Shown here: positions 17,730-29,130 of the stretch, one piece after another
How the letters are laid out: each line of letters opens with the position of its first letter
How positions within the stretch are numbered: the stretch's first letter is position 1
From: NIOZ-UU13 sp035528395
Lineage (GTDB): Bacteria > Planctomycetota > Phycisphaerae > Sedimentisphaerales > Anaerobacaceae
Assembly (NCBI GenBank): GCA_035528395.1
Contig: DATKYR010000192.1
Coordinates: forward strand, 9,522-73,521
DNA length: 64,000 nucleotides
Direction of reading: 5' to 3'
Program-made: the position numbers and the translations under genes
The notes under the pieces: generated by a model
Told to the model about the DNA's origin: nothing
Database searches by the model: none
The model's input: only the letters and a program-made list of their open reading frames with translations

Positions 17730-18566
17730 ATGGAGTTAGCATTGTGGTTTATTGTTATGATAGTTATCGGTGCATTTATTTGCGAGTATGTTGACTCGAC
17801 TCTGGGAATGGGATATGGAACGACTCTTACGCCCGGTCTTTTGCTTGTTGGTTTTTCTCCGATGCAGATTGTGCCGGCAGTTTTGCTATCAGAGCTAATC
17901 AGCGGAGTTTTGGCGGGTTTTTTTCATCACTTCGAAGGGAATGTCAACTTAAAACCCAAGACCATGGATGTATCTAAAATTAAAGGCATGATACACACTT
18001 ATGGTTTTTTTCATGGTTTACGACATACTCTTTCCTCTGACTCGAAGATCGTGTTGCTCCTGGCGAGTTGCAGCATTATAGGTACGATAGCAGCTGTTTT
18101 TACAGCCATTAATATTCCAACGTTCTGGCTTCAGTTATATATTGGTGTTCTCGTCATCTCGATGGGCTTAGTTATTCTTATTTTCTATAATAAGAACTTT
18201 AGGTTTTCTTCAAAAAAGATTGTTGGTTTAGGTCTTCTTGCATCCTTCAACAAAGGTATGAGTGGTGGTGGTTACGGCCCGATTGTGACAAGCGGCCAAA
18301 TTCTCTCGGGAGTCCAGGGCAAGAGTGCTGTCGGGATTACATCTTTATCGGAAGGTTTAACATGTTTAGTAGGAGTCATTGCATATGCTCTTATCAGTAC
18401 AAATCCTGTTGACTGGAGCCTTGCGCCTTATATCGTCATTGGAGCTGTATTATCGGTGCCTATTTCTGCCAAAAGCGTGAAAATTATAAACACGAAAAAA
18501 CTGAAGTTAGCTATCGCCATCCTTTCAATAGCTCTGGGTATATTAACAATTGTAAAAATATTTTAG
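17730..18566 (+). CDS. TauE/SafE family membrane transporter
   Basis: 278 residues from the ATG at 17730, which follows GGGAGG at proper distance; a TTG at 17715 is rejected. Seven to eight hydrophobic segments, and a repeated pattern GFSPMQIVPAVLLSELISG in the first half and GMSGGGYGPIVTSGQIL in the second, fit the TauE/SafE family. These proteins export sulfite, sulfonates or related organic anions. A cytoplasmic loop near residues 75-105 is unusually long. The gene follows the Rrf2 gene by about 50 bases and is probably controlled by it. Confidence 0.85.
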   Translation: MELALWFIVMIVIGAFICEYVDSTLGMGYGTTLTPGLLLVGFSPMQIVPAVLLSELISGVLAGFFHHFEGNVNLKPKTMDVSKIKGMIHTYGFFHGLRHTLSSDSKIVLLLASCSIIGTIAAVFTAINIPTFWLQLYIGVLVISMGLVILIFYNKNFRFSSKKIVGLGLLASFNKGMSGGGYGPIVTSGQILSGVQGKSAVGITSLSEGLTCLVGVIAYALISTNPVDWSLAPYIVIGAVLSVPISAKSVKIINTKKLKLAIAILSIALGILTIVKIF

Positions 18567-18604
18567 TTTTGTTTGGAAAAATCGTTTGTCGAAAGGGACA
18601 AGAA

Positions 18605-18877
18605 ATGTCTGTGTTACCGGAGTCTGCTGTCTTTTTCGAAGAAAGTATTGTGAATTTGGAGGACTGGAAGCTCAAGCAGTTAGCAAGCGCAGGCCGGAGC
18701 TTAGTCGATGGGAGTCGAGGGCTGTATGCCTTTATCGAATCAGGTGGCCGTCAGAACAACCACTTCCTGATAACAATTGGATCGACGCGAAACGTCCCGT
18801 TGTTTAAATATGATGCTGCTATTATAAGCCCATACAAGTCTCTGAGACTTTTATGCCGGTTCATGAAGCAACTATGA
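18605..18877 (+). CDS. Unknown small protein, paralogue A of a tandem trio
   Basis: 90 residues from the ATG at 18605, behind AAAGGGA. I do not recognise the family. It aligns over its whole length with the next two genes: FFEES at about residues 10-14, W at 21 and LKQLASAGRSL correspond to FFDEN, W, LDRIAKAAHPL and FFGED, W, LKKIANAAHSL. It is the most diverged copy, with a changed C-terminus. No signal peptide, membrane segment or cysteine pair of the metal-binding type is visible. Function unknown; it follows the TauE-like gene by 38 bases. Confidence 0.75.
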   Translation: MSVLPESAVFFEESIVNLEDWKLKQLASAGRSLVDGSRGLYAFIESGGRQNNHFLITIGSTRNVPLFKYDAAIISPYKSLRLLCRFMKQL

Positions 18878-18918
18878 TAAGTTAGAATTCGACTTTTAGA
18901 CATCGAAAGGAGATAGAT

Positions 18919-19194
18919 ATGCCACCTTCAACAAAATCAAGAATCTTCTTTGATGAGAATACCATCATCGCTGAAAAATGGAGTCTCGATCGGATAGCAA
19001 AAGCGGCCCACCCGTTACTTCCTTTAGACCCAGGTTACAATATCTTTATTAAGTTAGACCACTTTTTGGGCAGGCATTTCTACTTCCTGGTCACGCTTGC
19101 CAGCGCACCGAATCTACCTTTGGAGGTATGGGAAGCGACTGTGGTCAACGGTGATACAAATCCTCAATTTAGATGTTTGCCCCGAAAGGAATAG
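18919..19194 (+). CDS. Unknown small protein, paralogue B of a tandem trio
   Basis: 91 residues with a strong AAAGGAG site. The shared pattern is FFxE(D/N), then a Trp, L..IA.AAH.LLP..PG..IF.KLD, and PL..W.ATVV near the C-terminus. It lies 41 bases after copy A and 80 bases before copy C, each with its own ribosome site, so all three are probably made. The repeated pattern with conserved Trp and LLP-PG turns suggests a compact fold. Function unknown. Confidence 0.8.
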   Translation: MPPSTKSRIFFDENTIIAEKWSLDRIAKAAHPLLPLDPGYNIFIKLDHFLGRHFYFLVTLASAPNLPLEVWEATVVNGDTNPQFRCLPRKE

Positions 19195-19274
19195 GCCGGG
19201 TAGTTATTTTGCTCGTCTTGGTTTGAAAAATATAAATCTATTGTAAAGATCCTTGAATTGAAAGGAGCCAAAAC

Positions 19275-19544
19275 ATGTTACTACCATCGAAACCCACGGT
19301 CTTCTTTGGTGAGGATACCATAAACTTAGATATCTGGCGACTCAAGAAGATAGCAAATGCGGCCCACTCACTGCTTCCCTCCTCCCCGGGTCATCATATC
19401 TTTGTCAAGCTGGACGACCATGTTGATAATCGCTTTCTGGTTATGCACGGCTGTACGCCAAACATACCGCTGAAGTTATGGCAAGCAACTGTAGTCGATG
19501 AAGACGAGGAGCCACGTCTTAAGTGGATGGTCGTGAAGGAATAA
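19275..19544 (+). CDS. Unknown small protein, paralogue C of a tandem trio
   Basis: 89 residues with AAAGGAG upstream. About 45-50% of positions match copy B by eye, including HSLLP, PGHHIFVKLDDH, and IPLKLWQATVVDEDEEP. It ends in KE as does copy B. Tandem triplication behind an Rrf2 regulator and an anion exporter points to a dose- or specificity-related role, but no function can be assigned. Confidence 0.8.
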   Translation: MLLPSKPTVFFGEDTINLDIWRLKKIANAAHSLLPSSPGHHIFVKLDDHVDNRFLVMHGCTPNIPLKLWQATVVDEDEEPRLKWMVVKE

Positions 19545-19701
19545 ATTGTTTGGTATTTTCTTCTTTCTATTTTTATGAAATGGATAAGAAGAGATTGGGT
19601 GATCTGTCTTTGTAATTACTTTTCGCTGAATTTGCCACGATTCCCCTTTGGGGGTAAATTGATGAATAATCCTGTGCAGACTAAATGAACGATAGAGAGC
19701 T

Positions 19702-19730
19702 TTGCAATAGGGCGCGTTATAGTATAGAAT
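19702..19730 (+). promoter_or_regulatory. Candidate promoter of the acyl-CoA operon
   Basis: TTGCAA (19702-19707) and TAGAAT (19725-19730) are separated by 17 bases and lie about 50 bases upstream of the acyl-CoA synthetase start. Confidence 0.5.
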
Positions 19731-19777
19731 ACCTTGGTTTTTAGAGCGCTTTTAGTTTAGGAAGGATGTTTGTCTGT

Positions 19778-21877
19778 ATGGGTCTTGAGAGTTTTTTTAA
19801 TCCTAAATCTGTTGCTATAGTTGGAGCATCCCGCCAGAAAAGTAAGGTTGGGTACGAAATCTTAGTTAGTATTATGGGGGCAGGGTATAAGGGTAAGATA
19901 TATCCGGTTAATCCCCAGGCCGATACAATTGAAGGTTTGAAGTGCTATCCGGACCTCGAATCGATTCAACAAGTTCCCGAACTGGTGATTATTATCGTTC
20001 CAGCGAAGATTGTGCCGGCGATTATGCAGCAGTGCGCAAAGATTGGGACAAGGGCAGTTATTATTATTACTGCCGGGTTTAAAGAGGTCGGCAAAGAGGG
20101 TAGGGAGCTTGAGGAACAGATTATTCAAACCGCAAGACAAGCCGGTATCAGGGTCATCGGCCCGAACTGCCTTGGAGTGATAGTACCGGCAAATAAGCTA
20201 AATGCCAGCTTCGGAGGTGATCTTCCCGCGGTCGGCAGCATAGCATATCTTTCGCAATCAGGGGCTCTGCTTGCAGCTATCCTTGATATGGCTAATGCAG
20301 ACGGTATCGGTTTTAGTAAGCTTATCAGCATAGGTAACAAAGCAGATATAGATGAATTAGATGTGATAAAAGCCTTAGGTGCCGACCCGGATACGAAAGT
20401 TATAGCCGGTTATCTTGAGAGCATTAGCGACGGTAATGCATTTGTAAGGGAAGCAGAACGGATTTCGCACGATAAGCCTATACTGTTGATGAAATCCGGT
20501 GGAACAGAAGCAGGTGCAAAGGCAGCCTCCTCTCATACTGGAAGTCTTGCCGGCAGCGAGACCGCTTATGAATCTGCATTTGAGCGTGCGGGAATCATTC
20601 GCTGTGATTCAATCAAGCAGCAGTTTGACTATGCACAGGCCTTTGCAAATCAACCGCTGCCTGCCGGTTCTCGCGTTGCAGTTATCACCAATGCTGGTGG
20701 GCCTGGAATTATGGCTGCTGACGCCATCGAGCGAAAAGGGCTTACCTTTGCGAAGATTAATGACCAGACTATGAGCAAATTAGCATCTGAGCTGCCGCCG
20801 GCTGCCAATTTATATAATCCCATAGATGTTTTGGGAGATGCCCTGGCTGAACGCTACGAGTTTGCGTTGAGCGTTATTCTCGATGATCCAGACGTGGATA
20901 TAGTGTTGGTATTGCTGACCCCGCAGGCAATGACTGAAGCTGCGGCTACTGCCGAAGTAATCGTCAATACATCCCGTCAAAAGCCCCTCAAGCCGATTCT
21001 TGCATGTTTTCTTGGAGCAAAGAAGGTGGCTGAGGGAGTAAGAATTTTACGAGAGGGGAAAATTCCCCAGTATGACGCCACCGACAGTGCCGTTTCGGCA
21101 ATCAAAGTAATGGCTAACTATGTCAGATGGCGCTCGAGACCGAAGAGGGTAGTAAAGCTGTTTCCAGTAAATCGTCGCAAGGTAGAAGGCATTATCGAAA
21201 GGCATCAGAGGCAGAAAACAAAGGATATTGGTGAGACCGAATCAAAGGAAATACTCGAAGCATACGGCTTTGTAACTCCGAAGGGTTCCATCGCAACCTC
21301 AGCCGAGCAGGCGGCGAACATTGCCAAACAATTAGGATTCCCGGTCGTATTGAAGATTTGGTCCCCTGACATATTGCATAAATCGGATGTTGGGGGAGTG
21401 AGGATTGGTCTGGAAAACGAGCAGGAAGTTAAGGATGCTTTCGACCTGATGATGTATCGAATACCCAAAAAACGCCCAGAAGCTAATATACTTGGTGTTC
21501 TTGTGCAGGAGATGTGCAAGAGCGGGAAAGAGGTTATTCTCGGAATGAATCGTGACCCGCATTTTGGTCCTTTGATAATGTTCGGAATGGGAGGGATAAT
21601 GGTAGAGGTCCTTAAGGATGTGTCCTTTTACCTGGCGCCGCTGACGTCTGAAGAGGCAAAGCAAATGCTCATTAACACAAAAACGTACCAGATTCTCAAA
21701 GGGGTACGCGGCGAGGAGGGTGTGGACATAGAAGCGATAGCCGAAGGCTTACAAAGACTTTCCCAGTTGGTTACGGAATTTCCTCAGATTCGGGAGATGG
21801 ACATAAATCCCTATGTGGTAGGTCCTCAGGGCACAACGCCGATTGCAGTTGATGCGAGGATAAGCTTGGAAGGATGA
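19778..21877 (+). CDS. ADP-forming acyl-CoA synthetase (acetate-CoA ligase, fused alpha-beta)
   Basis: About 699 residues from the ATG at 19778, preferred because AGGAAGG abuts the ATG at 19766 and the family begins at LESFFNPKSVAIVGAS. Order: CoA-binding Rossmann domain (about 1-135), succinyl-CoA-ligase-like domain with the phospho-His loop SSHTGSLAGSE (about 250), and ATP-grasp domain (about 475-695). The enzyme interconverts acyl-CoA plus ADP and acid plus ATP, so it can make ATP from acetyl-CoA. Unlike protein acetyltransferase PatZ, it has no GNAT domain; a GNAT domain is instead on the next gene product. The two genes overlap. Confidence 0.88.
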   Translation: MGLESFFNPKSVAIVGASRQKSKVGYEILVSIMGAGYKGKIYPVNPQADTIEGLKCYPDLESIQQVPELVIIIVPAKIVPAIMQQCAKIGTRAVIIITAGFKEVGKEGRELEEQIIQTARQAGIRVIGPNCLGVIVPANKLNASFGGDLPAVGSIAYLSQSGALLAAILDMANADGIGFSKLISIGNKADIDELDVIKALGADPDTKVIAGYLESISDGNAFVREAERISHDKPILLMKSGGTEAGAKAASSHTGSLAGSETAYESAFERAGIIRCDSIKQQFDYAQAFANQPLPAGSRVAVITNAGGPGIMAADAIERKGLTFAKINDQTMSKLASELPPAANLYNPIDVLGDALAERYEFALSVILDDPDVDIVLVLLTPQAMTEAAATAEVIVNTSRQKPLKPILACFLGAKKVAEGVRILREGKIPQYDATDSAVSAIKVMANYVRWRSRPKRVVKLFPVNRRKVEGIIERHQRQKTKDIGETESKEILEAYGFVTPKGSIATSAEQAANIAKQLGFPVVLKIWSPDILHKSDVGGVRIGLENEQEVKDAFDLMMYRIPKKRPEANILGVLVQEMCKSGKEVILGMNRDPHFGPLIMFGMGGIMVEVLKDVSFYLAPLTSEEAKQMLINTKTYQILKGVRGEEGVDIEAIAEGLQRLSQLVTEFPQIREMDINPYVVGPQGTTPIAVDARISLEG

Positions 21878-21879
21878 TT

Positions 21880-23751
21880 ATGCAGGAGTTTGACTGGAAA
21901 GAAAAATATAAAAACAGAATAGGTACAGCTTTGGCGGCGGTTAAACTGATTAAGCCGGGCAACAGTATATTTATTGGGACCGGATGTGGCATACCACAGC
22001 ATCTTGTCAACGCTTTAGTTGAACATTCCGACCACATTTACGATGCTCATATTATTCACCTGCTTACGATGGGCGCCGCTCCATATGCTGATGAGAAGTT
22101 CCGCGAGAAATTTAAGATGAACACCTTCTTTATAGCTGACAATGTTAGAGATGCTTTACAAAAAGGTATTGGAGATTATACGCCAATCTTTTTGTCAGAG
22201 ATACCTAATGAATTTGAAACCGGAAGGATTCCCATCGATGTTGCCTTGATTTCGGTGACGCCGCCCGATGTAAACGGGCTGTGTAGTCTTGGAGTCTCTG
22301 TGGATATTGTTAAATCAGCCGCCGGCAATGCGAGGTATGTAATTGCCCAGGTCAATAGCCGTATGCCCCGAACCTTTGGGGATAGTTTCATTCATGTCGA
22401 TACTATTGATATGATGGTTCCTTTTGATGAGAACATAATCGAGATTCCTATTTCTGAATCGAATGAAACTTTACGCCGTATCGGTCAAAATATCGCCAGA
22501 CTTGTCGAGGACGGCAGCACAATCGAGTGTGGTATCGGACGTATACCGCATGTACTGGCGGATTATCTGGCGTATAAGAAAGACCTTGGTATTCATACGG
22601 AGATGTTCAGCGACTGGATAATTGACCTGATTGAATCCGGGGCGATTACTTGTGCAAAAAAGTCGTTGAACAGGGGAAAGATTGTGGCAAGTTTTTGTAT
22701 GGGCTCGCAAAGGTTGTATGATTTAATCGACAACAATCCTTTTTTCGAGTTTTATCCTACCGAATATGTCAATGACGTGAATATTATCTCTCAGCACGAC
22801 AAAATGGTTGGAATCAATGTTGGGCTGGAGATTGACCTGACCGGACAGGTTTGTTCGGATTCGCTTGGGCACAAATTCTATAGCGGTATCGGGGGGCAGG
22901 TTGATTTTATTCGCGGTGCGGCAAGTAGCCGGGGGGGCAAGGCCATAATTGCGATGCCTTCTACCGCAAAGGACGGCCGGGTTTCGAGAATTGTTCCGCA
23001 CCTGACGGAGGGCGCCGGCGTGGTGACAACGCGAGGCGATGTTCATTATGTTGTCACTGAGTATGGCATTGCCTATTTGCACGGAAAGAGTATCAGGCAG
23101 CGCGTGTTGGATTTGATTAATATAGCGCACCCGAAGTTCAGAAAGGAATTGGTGCAGGCGGCGAAGGCCAAGAATTATATATACCAGGACCAGATTGAGT
23201 TGTCATGGGACCAGGTGCAGTATCCTGAAGAGATCGAGCATTATGATACATTGAAAGACGGGACCGAGATATTCTTTAGGCCTATCAAACCGACGGATGA
23301 ACCTTTACTGTCGGAAATGCTGTATTCGCTGAGTGAGAAGTCGGTTCAGACCCGGTATATGGCAAGGACGGTGTCTTTTCCGCATAGTGACATTCAGCGG
23401 CTGACCAATATTGATTACAAGAATGATCTTGCCATAGTGGGGTGTGTGCCGGGTGTTTCGGGCGAAGAAATTGTTGCGATTGCCCAGTATTTTCTTGACC
23501 CGAAGACACAGGCCGCGGAGGTGGCTTTTGTAGTCCAGGATGAGTGGCAGCAGAAAGGGATGGGGACATTTTTGCTGGACTTTATTACGCAGATTGCAAA
23601 GCTTCGCGGTGTGAAGCAGTTTTATGCGACGGTGCTTCCGAGCAATAAGCCGATGTTGGCTATTTTTCATAATTCAGGATACAAAGTGAACACGGAATTT
23701 GATGGTGACGCATATCACATTTCGTACGATTTGATGGGCCGACGACAATAG
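21880..23751 (+). CDS. Acetyl-CoA hydrolase/CoA-transferase fused to a GNAT acetyltransferase
   Basis: 623 residues from ATG at 21880 (GGAAGG six bases before); an ATG at 21874 overlaps the previous stop. Residues 1-430 are a class I CoA-transferase of the acetyl-CoA hydrolase/4-hydroxybutyrate CoA-transferase type, with the catalytic Glu in VVTEYGIAYLHGKS. Residues 455-620 are a GNAT domain with the acetyl-CoA loop QQKGMGT. The first part moves CoA between acids; the second may acetylate lysines of metabolic enzymes. Together with the deacetylase gene next door it suggests a reversible acetylation switch on acetate metabolism. Confidence 0.85.
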   Translation: MQEFDWKEKYKNRIGTALAAVKLIKPGNSIFIGTGCGIPQHLVNALVEHSDHIYDAHIIHLLTMGAAPYADEKFREKFKMNTFFIADNVRDALQKGIGDYTPIFLSEIPNEFETGRIPIDVALISVTPPDVNGLCSLGVSVDIVKSAAGNARYVIAQVNSRMPRTFGDSFIHVDTIDMMVPFDENIIEIPISESNETLRRIGQNIARLVEDGSTIECGIGRIPHVLADYLAYKKDLGIHTEMFSDWIIDLIESGAITCAKKSLNRGKIVASFCMGSQRLYDLIDNNPFFEFYPTEYVNDVNIISQHDKMVGINVGLEIDLTGQVCSDSLGHKFYSGIGGQVDFIRGAASSRGGKAIIAMPSTAKDGRVSRIVPHLTEGAGVVTTRGDVHYVVTEYGIAYLHGKSIRQRVLDLINIAHPKFRKELVQAAKAKNYIYQDQIELSWDQVQYPEEIEHYDTLKDGTEIFFRPIKPTDEPLLSEMLYSLSEKSVQTRYMARTVSFPHSDIQRLTNIDYKNDLAIVGCVPGVSGEEIVAIAQYFLDPKTQAAEVAFVVQDEWQQKGMGTFLLDFITQIAKLRGVKQFYATVLPSNKPMLAIFHNSGYKVNTEFDGDAYHISYDLMGRRQ

Positions 23752-23759
23752 GTGTAAAT

Positions 23760-24896
23760 TTGGGAACGAAAAAATCTGTTTTTATTTATTCGCCGAAATT
23801 AGAGAATTTCAGCTATCCGTCGGATTGCCCGTTTAATACCGACAGGGCTGTTCAGGTCAGGAAGATTGTAAATTCTATGGACCTCCTGTCCGGAGAGGGC
23901 AGAAGTGAAGCATCGCCGGTGCCTGCCGAGAGACTCGTTCTGAAGAAGTTTCACTCCGCCCGTTACCTGCACGCATTAAAAACCGCTGCAAAAGGCCGAT
24001 GGGATAATGAAGCACTGGAAATGGGAATCGGAACGCTGGATTGTCCGGTATTTCCGGATATGTATGACTATGCGGTCCTGGCTACCGGAGCTACCCTTAC
24101 CGGCGTTAAGCTGATTCTCTCGGGTTCTGCAGGCGCGGCATTTAATCCTTCCGGTGGATTTCATCACGCATGGCCGGAACGAGCGGCCGGCTTTTGCTAT
24201 ATCAACGACGTGGCCCTGGCCTGTACGGTCTTGGCTGAAGAAGGAAAGCGGGTCCTGTATCTTGATATTGATGTTCATCATGGCGACGGCGTTGCGTATG
24301 CATTCTACGACCGTAATGATGTGATGACCATATCGTTCCACGAGAATCCCAGGACACTGTTTCCCGGTACAGGCTTTGAGAATGAAATCGGTACCGGCCG
24401 CGGTAAGGGTTACTGTATAAATGTCCCTCTCCCGGCCGGCACTTACGATGAAGTGTATATAAAGGCATTCGAGAGTATAGCCCTGCCGTTAATTACTGCA
24501 TATAATCCCGATGTAATTGTTTTTGAGCTGGGGGCTGATGCTCTTGCGGGCGACCCGCTTGCACATCTGTATCTGACCAATAATGTTTATGTTGAGATCA
24601 TCGAGCATTTGTTAAGTTTTGATAAACCCATCCTTGCAACCGGCGGCGGTGGTTACAATGTCAGCAATACCGTCAGAGCCTGGGCTTTGGCCTGGAGCGT
24701 TCTTGCCGGGGCCGACAGCGGCAGTGATATGAGTCAAGCCGTCGGTGGTGTTATGCTCGAAAGTACGGACTGGCAGGGGGGGTTGCGGGACAGGGCACTT
24801 GTTGTTAGCCAGACTCAACGCGAAACAGTAGTGCCGGTGATAGAGGCGACAATAGAAGCAGTTAAGGCGAATATATTTCCAATTCACAAACTTTAG
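23760..24896 (+). CDS. acuC: Histone deacetylase family protein, AcuC-like
   Basis: 378 residues starting at a TTG (23760) behind AGGTG; no better start is seen. The zinc-hydrolase motifs are present: GGFHHAWP (catalytic His pair, about residue 140), DIDVHHGDG (metal Asp and His) and ELGADALAGDPL (second metal Asp), then GGGGYN. AcuC of Bacillus removes acetyl groups from acetyl-CoA synthetase and thereby activates it. Here the gene follows a GNAT-domain gene and lies opposite an acs gene 1.5 kb away, which supports the same role. Confidence 0.85.
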   Translation: MGTKKSVFIYSPKLENFSYPSDCPFNTDRAVQVRKIVNSMDLLSGEGRSEASPVPAERLVLKKFHSARYLHALKTAAKGRWDNEALEMGIGTLDCPVFPDMYDYAVLATGATLTGVKLILSGSAGAAFNPSGGFHHAWPERAAGFCYINDVALACTVLAEEGKRVLYLDIDVHHGDGVAYAFYDRNDVMTISFHENPRTLFPGTGFENEIGTGRGKGYCINVPLPAGTYDEVYIKAFESIALPLITAYNPDVIVFELGADALAGDPLAHLYLTNNVYVEIIEHLLSFDKPILATGGGGYNVSNTVRAWALAWSVLAGADSGSDMSQAVGGVMLESTDWQGGLRDRALVVSQTQRETVVPVIEATIEAVKANIFPIHKL

Positions 24897-25030
24897 TTGT
24901 AAATTCCTGTTTTCACGGGAATGACAGTAGTGGTTTGTGATGTATGATTTGAAGAATTGTCATTCCGCACCCATTCGGCTTTGCTCAGGGCAGGCTTTGA
25001 TGCGGAATCCAGAACTCCAATACATCTGGA
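24897..25030. repeat. REP-like elements between convergent genes
   Basis: CTGTTTTCACGGGAATGACA at 24907-24926 and an inverted pair ATTCCGCA (24962-24969) / TGCGGAAT (25001-25008) around GGCTTTGCTCAGGGCAGG fill the gap between acuC and the OFA transporter gene. The core is a variant of the dispersed family. Confidence 0.55.
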
Positions 25031-25094
25031 TTCATCAATTGAGCAGCCACAAAGCGTTAGTCGGCTAATCAACAATTTCAATTTATAACTGGTA

Positions 25095-26363
25095 TTACAC
25101 TTCGGCAGTTTCGAGTTTGTGGTGTGGTGCTTTGACGAATATTGTCATTATCGCAGCGAGTATCAGTAGTGCCGAAGCGCCGTAATAGGCGATTGCAAAA
25201 GTTTGATGCTTGACATACATTGCTCCGGCGAGCTTTGCCAGCATAAAACCGCCGACACCCCAGGCGGTAAATACCAGGCCGTAGTTTACACCAAAGTTCT
25301 TCAGACCATAAAAATCTTTAGTGATAGATGGGAAAAGCGAGAGGTTTGCCCCGTAGTTTGCGCCGATGAACGCTGATATAATCGCCATTGCGGGTATCGT
25401 CCCAAGGGCGTTTTCACCGGTTGCTCTTGAGAGCAGAAGTATTAAAAAGGCCTGAGCTACAAAGCAGATAAACATCATTGCTTTGCGACCGATTTTGTCG
25501 CTGAGCATACCTGCCAGTATTCGTCCGCCCCCATTACCTATGGCAAGCACCGCCACCAGCACGAATCCCATGGTTATTCCAACCTGTTTGTCTGCAATTG
25601 CGGCAAGTTTTGAGATGACCATAAGACCTGCACCGGCACCGCATACATATATGAACCAAATTAAATAGAATTGCCAGGTAGTGAGCATTTCTTTTGGAGA
25701 GAAATCTTTTTTCTTATTATTAGATTCAACATCCGGCTTTCTTAGTTCAGAGCTAATCGGAATATAACCTTCCGGGGGCGGCTTTAATATTTGAGCCAGG
25801 CTAACCACAACAACCAGAAATGCAATACCCAGCAGAAGTATCGCAGTCTTGAAACCGAGATTAGCAATCAACAGTGTTGTCAGTGGAGCGGCGTATACCG
25901 AAGCCAGTCCGAAACCTGAAACGACTATTCCCGCGATAAGCCCGGTCTTTGATGCAGGGAACCACTTTACTGCGGGCGGCGTTGCAGAGGCATAGCCGAA
26001 TCCGATACCCGCGCCGGCCAGTATTCCAAAGCCAATGACGAAGACCATAAGGGATGTTGTCATGCTGGCAATTATGAATCCGAGTCCGACTAAGATACCT
26101 CCTATTGTGGCCACAATGCGTGGGCTGATTTTGTCCTGCATTCTGCCGGCGGGTACCATAATCAGCGAAAAGATAAGGCAGGCGAACATATATGGTAAGG
26201 ATTTATCGTCCTCATTCCAGCCCCAGTCCTCGGGTATCCGCTTGCTTATAACACTCCACGTATATAAAATTCCGAGTGCGAGATTAATACCCATTCCTGC
26301 AAACGTAATACGCCAGCCATGATGTTTATTTTCTGATTGGGTCGTTGCTATTTCTTGGCTCAT
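25095..26363 (-). CDS. OFA-family major facilitator (oxalate/formate antiporter-like)
   Basis: 422 residues and about 12 membrane segments. The start HGWRITFAGMGINLALGILY and the loop DKISPRIVATIGGILVGLG are typical of the oxalate:formate antiporter family of the MFS; a second DKIGRKAMMFICF motif follows in the C-terminal half. The central cytoplasmic loop (about residues 205-235) is polar. Family members move monocarboxylates or oxalate. The gene follows acs on the same strand, so uptake or release of acetate, formate or a related acid is likely. Substrate not proven. Confidence 0.85.
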   Translation of the reverse strand: MSQEIATTQSENKHHGWRITFAGMGINLALGILYTWSVISKRIPEDWGWNEDDKSLPYMFACLIFSLIMVPAGRMQDKISPRIVATIGGILVGLGFIIASMTTSLMVFVIGFGILAGAGIGFGYASATPPAVKWFPASKTGLIAGIVVSGFGLASVYAAPLTTLLIANLGFKTAILLLGIAFLVVVVSLAQILKPPPEGYIPISSELRKPDVESNNKKKDFSPKEMLTTWQFYLIWFIYVCGAGAGLMVISKLAAIADKQVGITMGFVLVAVLAIGNGGGRILAGMLSDKIGRKAMMFICFVAQAFLILLLSRATGENALGTIPAMAIISAFIGANYGANLSLFPSITKDFYGLKNFGVNYGLVFTAWGVGGFMLAKLAGAMYVKHQTFAIAYYGASALLILAAIMTIFVKAPHHKLETAEV

Positions 26364-26391
26364 AAATATGGTCCCTTAATTGGAAATAGAG

Positions 26392-26419
26392 CGGACGTGT
26401 GCTTTAAAACACACGTCCG
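26392..26419. terminator. Perfect 10 bp hairpin between acs and the transporter gene
   Basis: CGGACGTGTG and CACACGTCCG pair around an 8-base CTTTAAAA loop. It lies in the 87-base gap between acs and the OFA gene and could terminate or attenuate acs transcription; no long T-run follows on the minus strand. Confidence 0.5.
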
Positions 26420-26450
26420 GCTTGTTTATAATCAGTTAAGGCATGCGAGT

Positions 26451-28430
<1,980 letters not shown>

Positions 28431-28629
28431 AACGTTCTCCTTTTAGTAACTGAGGATTATTGTACTTTAACAGTTTATTTTAATACTCTCTGACGAATTA
28501 TATGTTTGGTTCTAAAAACACTGTATTTAATGCCACCAGGCGAATTCTTACTTTCCCCCTGAGTAGTAACGATAAATTTTTCACATTACTATCCGGGTCT
28601 CTCGAAAATGTCAACTGAAAAAATCCTAT

Positions 28630-28996
28630 TTAGAATTTGTACTTCATACTCAGGATGCAATACGTTACGTCTTTATTGGGATTGACTGATTTGTCCATTG
28701 TTATCTGAGATATCCCCGGGACAAACGAAAGATTATCAGTCATTTCTGTGTTTGTTTAACCAGCTACTACCGGCTGCACTGCGATGTATCACAGATACAC
28801 CGAAACAGGTGGACCAGAGATCGAGGTCGATGGTTTCAAAAAAGCTGCCACTATCGTCCCAGACCTGACTGCCTCTGATCATCCACCTGCTGACATAAGT
28901 CAAATTAAAAGTAACACCCAATTGGCCTTCCTCGGCTTGGGCTGTTCCCACCACAGTCGACAAAAACACGACAGTCAACAAAATCATCTTTTTCAA
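28630..28996 (-). pseudogene. Internally deleted outer-membrane protein (Gcw_chp-like)
   Basis: A TTG start at 28996 behind GAGGAG opens a frame of 86 codons with a signal peptide (cut after TAQA) and GVTFNLTYVSRWMIRGSQVW, followed by IDLDLWSTCFGVSV, like the start of planctomycete outer-membrane proteins of the Gcw_chp group. The frame stops at 28736. In another frame 28745-28630 encodes NPNKDVTYCILSMKYKF-stop, a beta-barrel end with terminal Phe. A full-length protein would have some 150 more residues in between, so a large deletion plus frameshift is inferred. Confidence 0.6.
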
Positions 28997-29130
28997 AACT
29001 TTTTCTCCTCAATAAAGCGTTATAAACCTTTCAGAGTGGAATGGGGTATTATATGCAAAAGTTAAATGATGTCAAGCAATACAAAGTAAAATTATTGGAT
29101 ATGTGATTAAAAAAAATTGCTACACAATTT

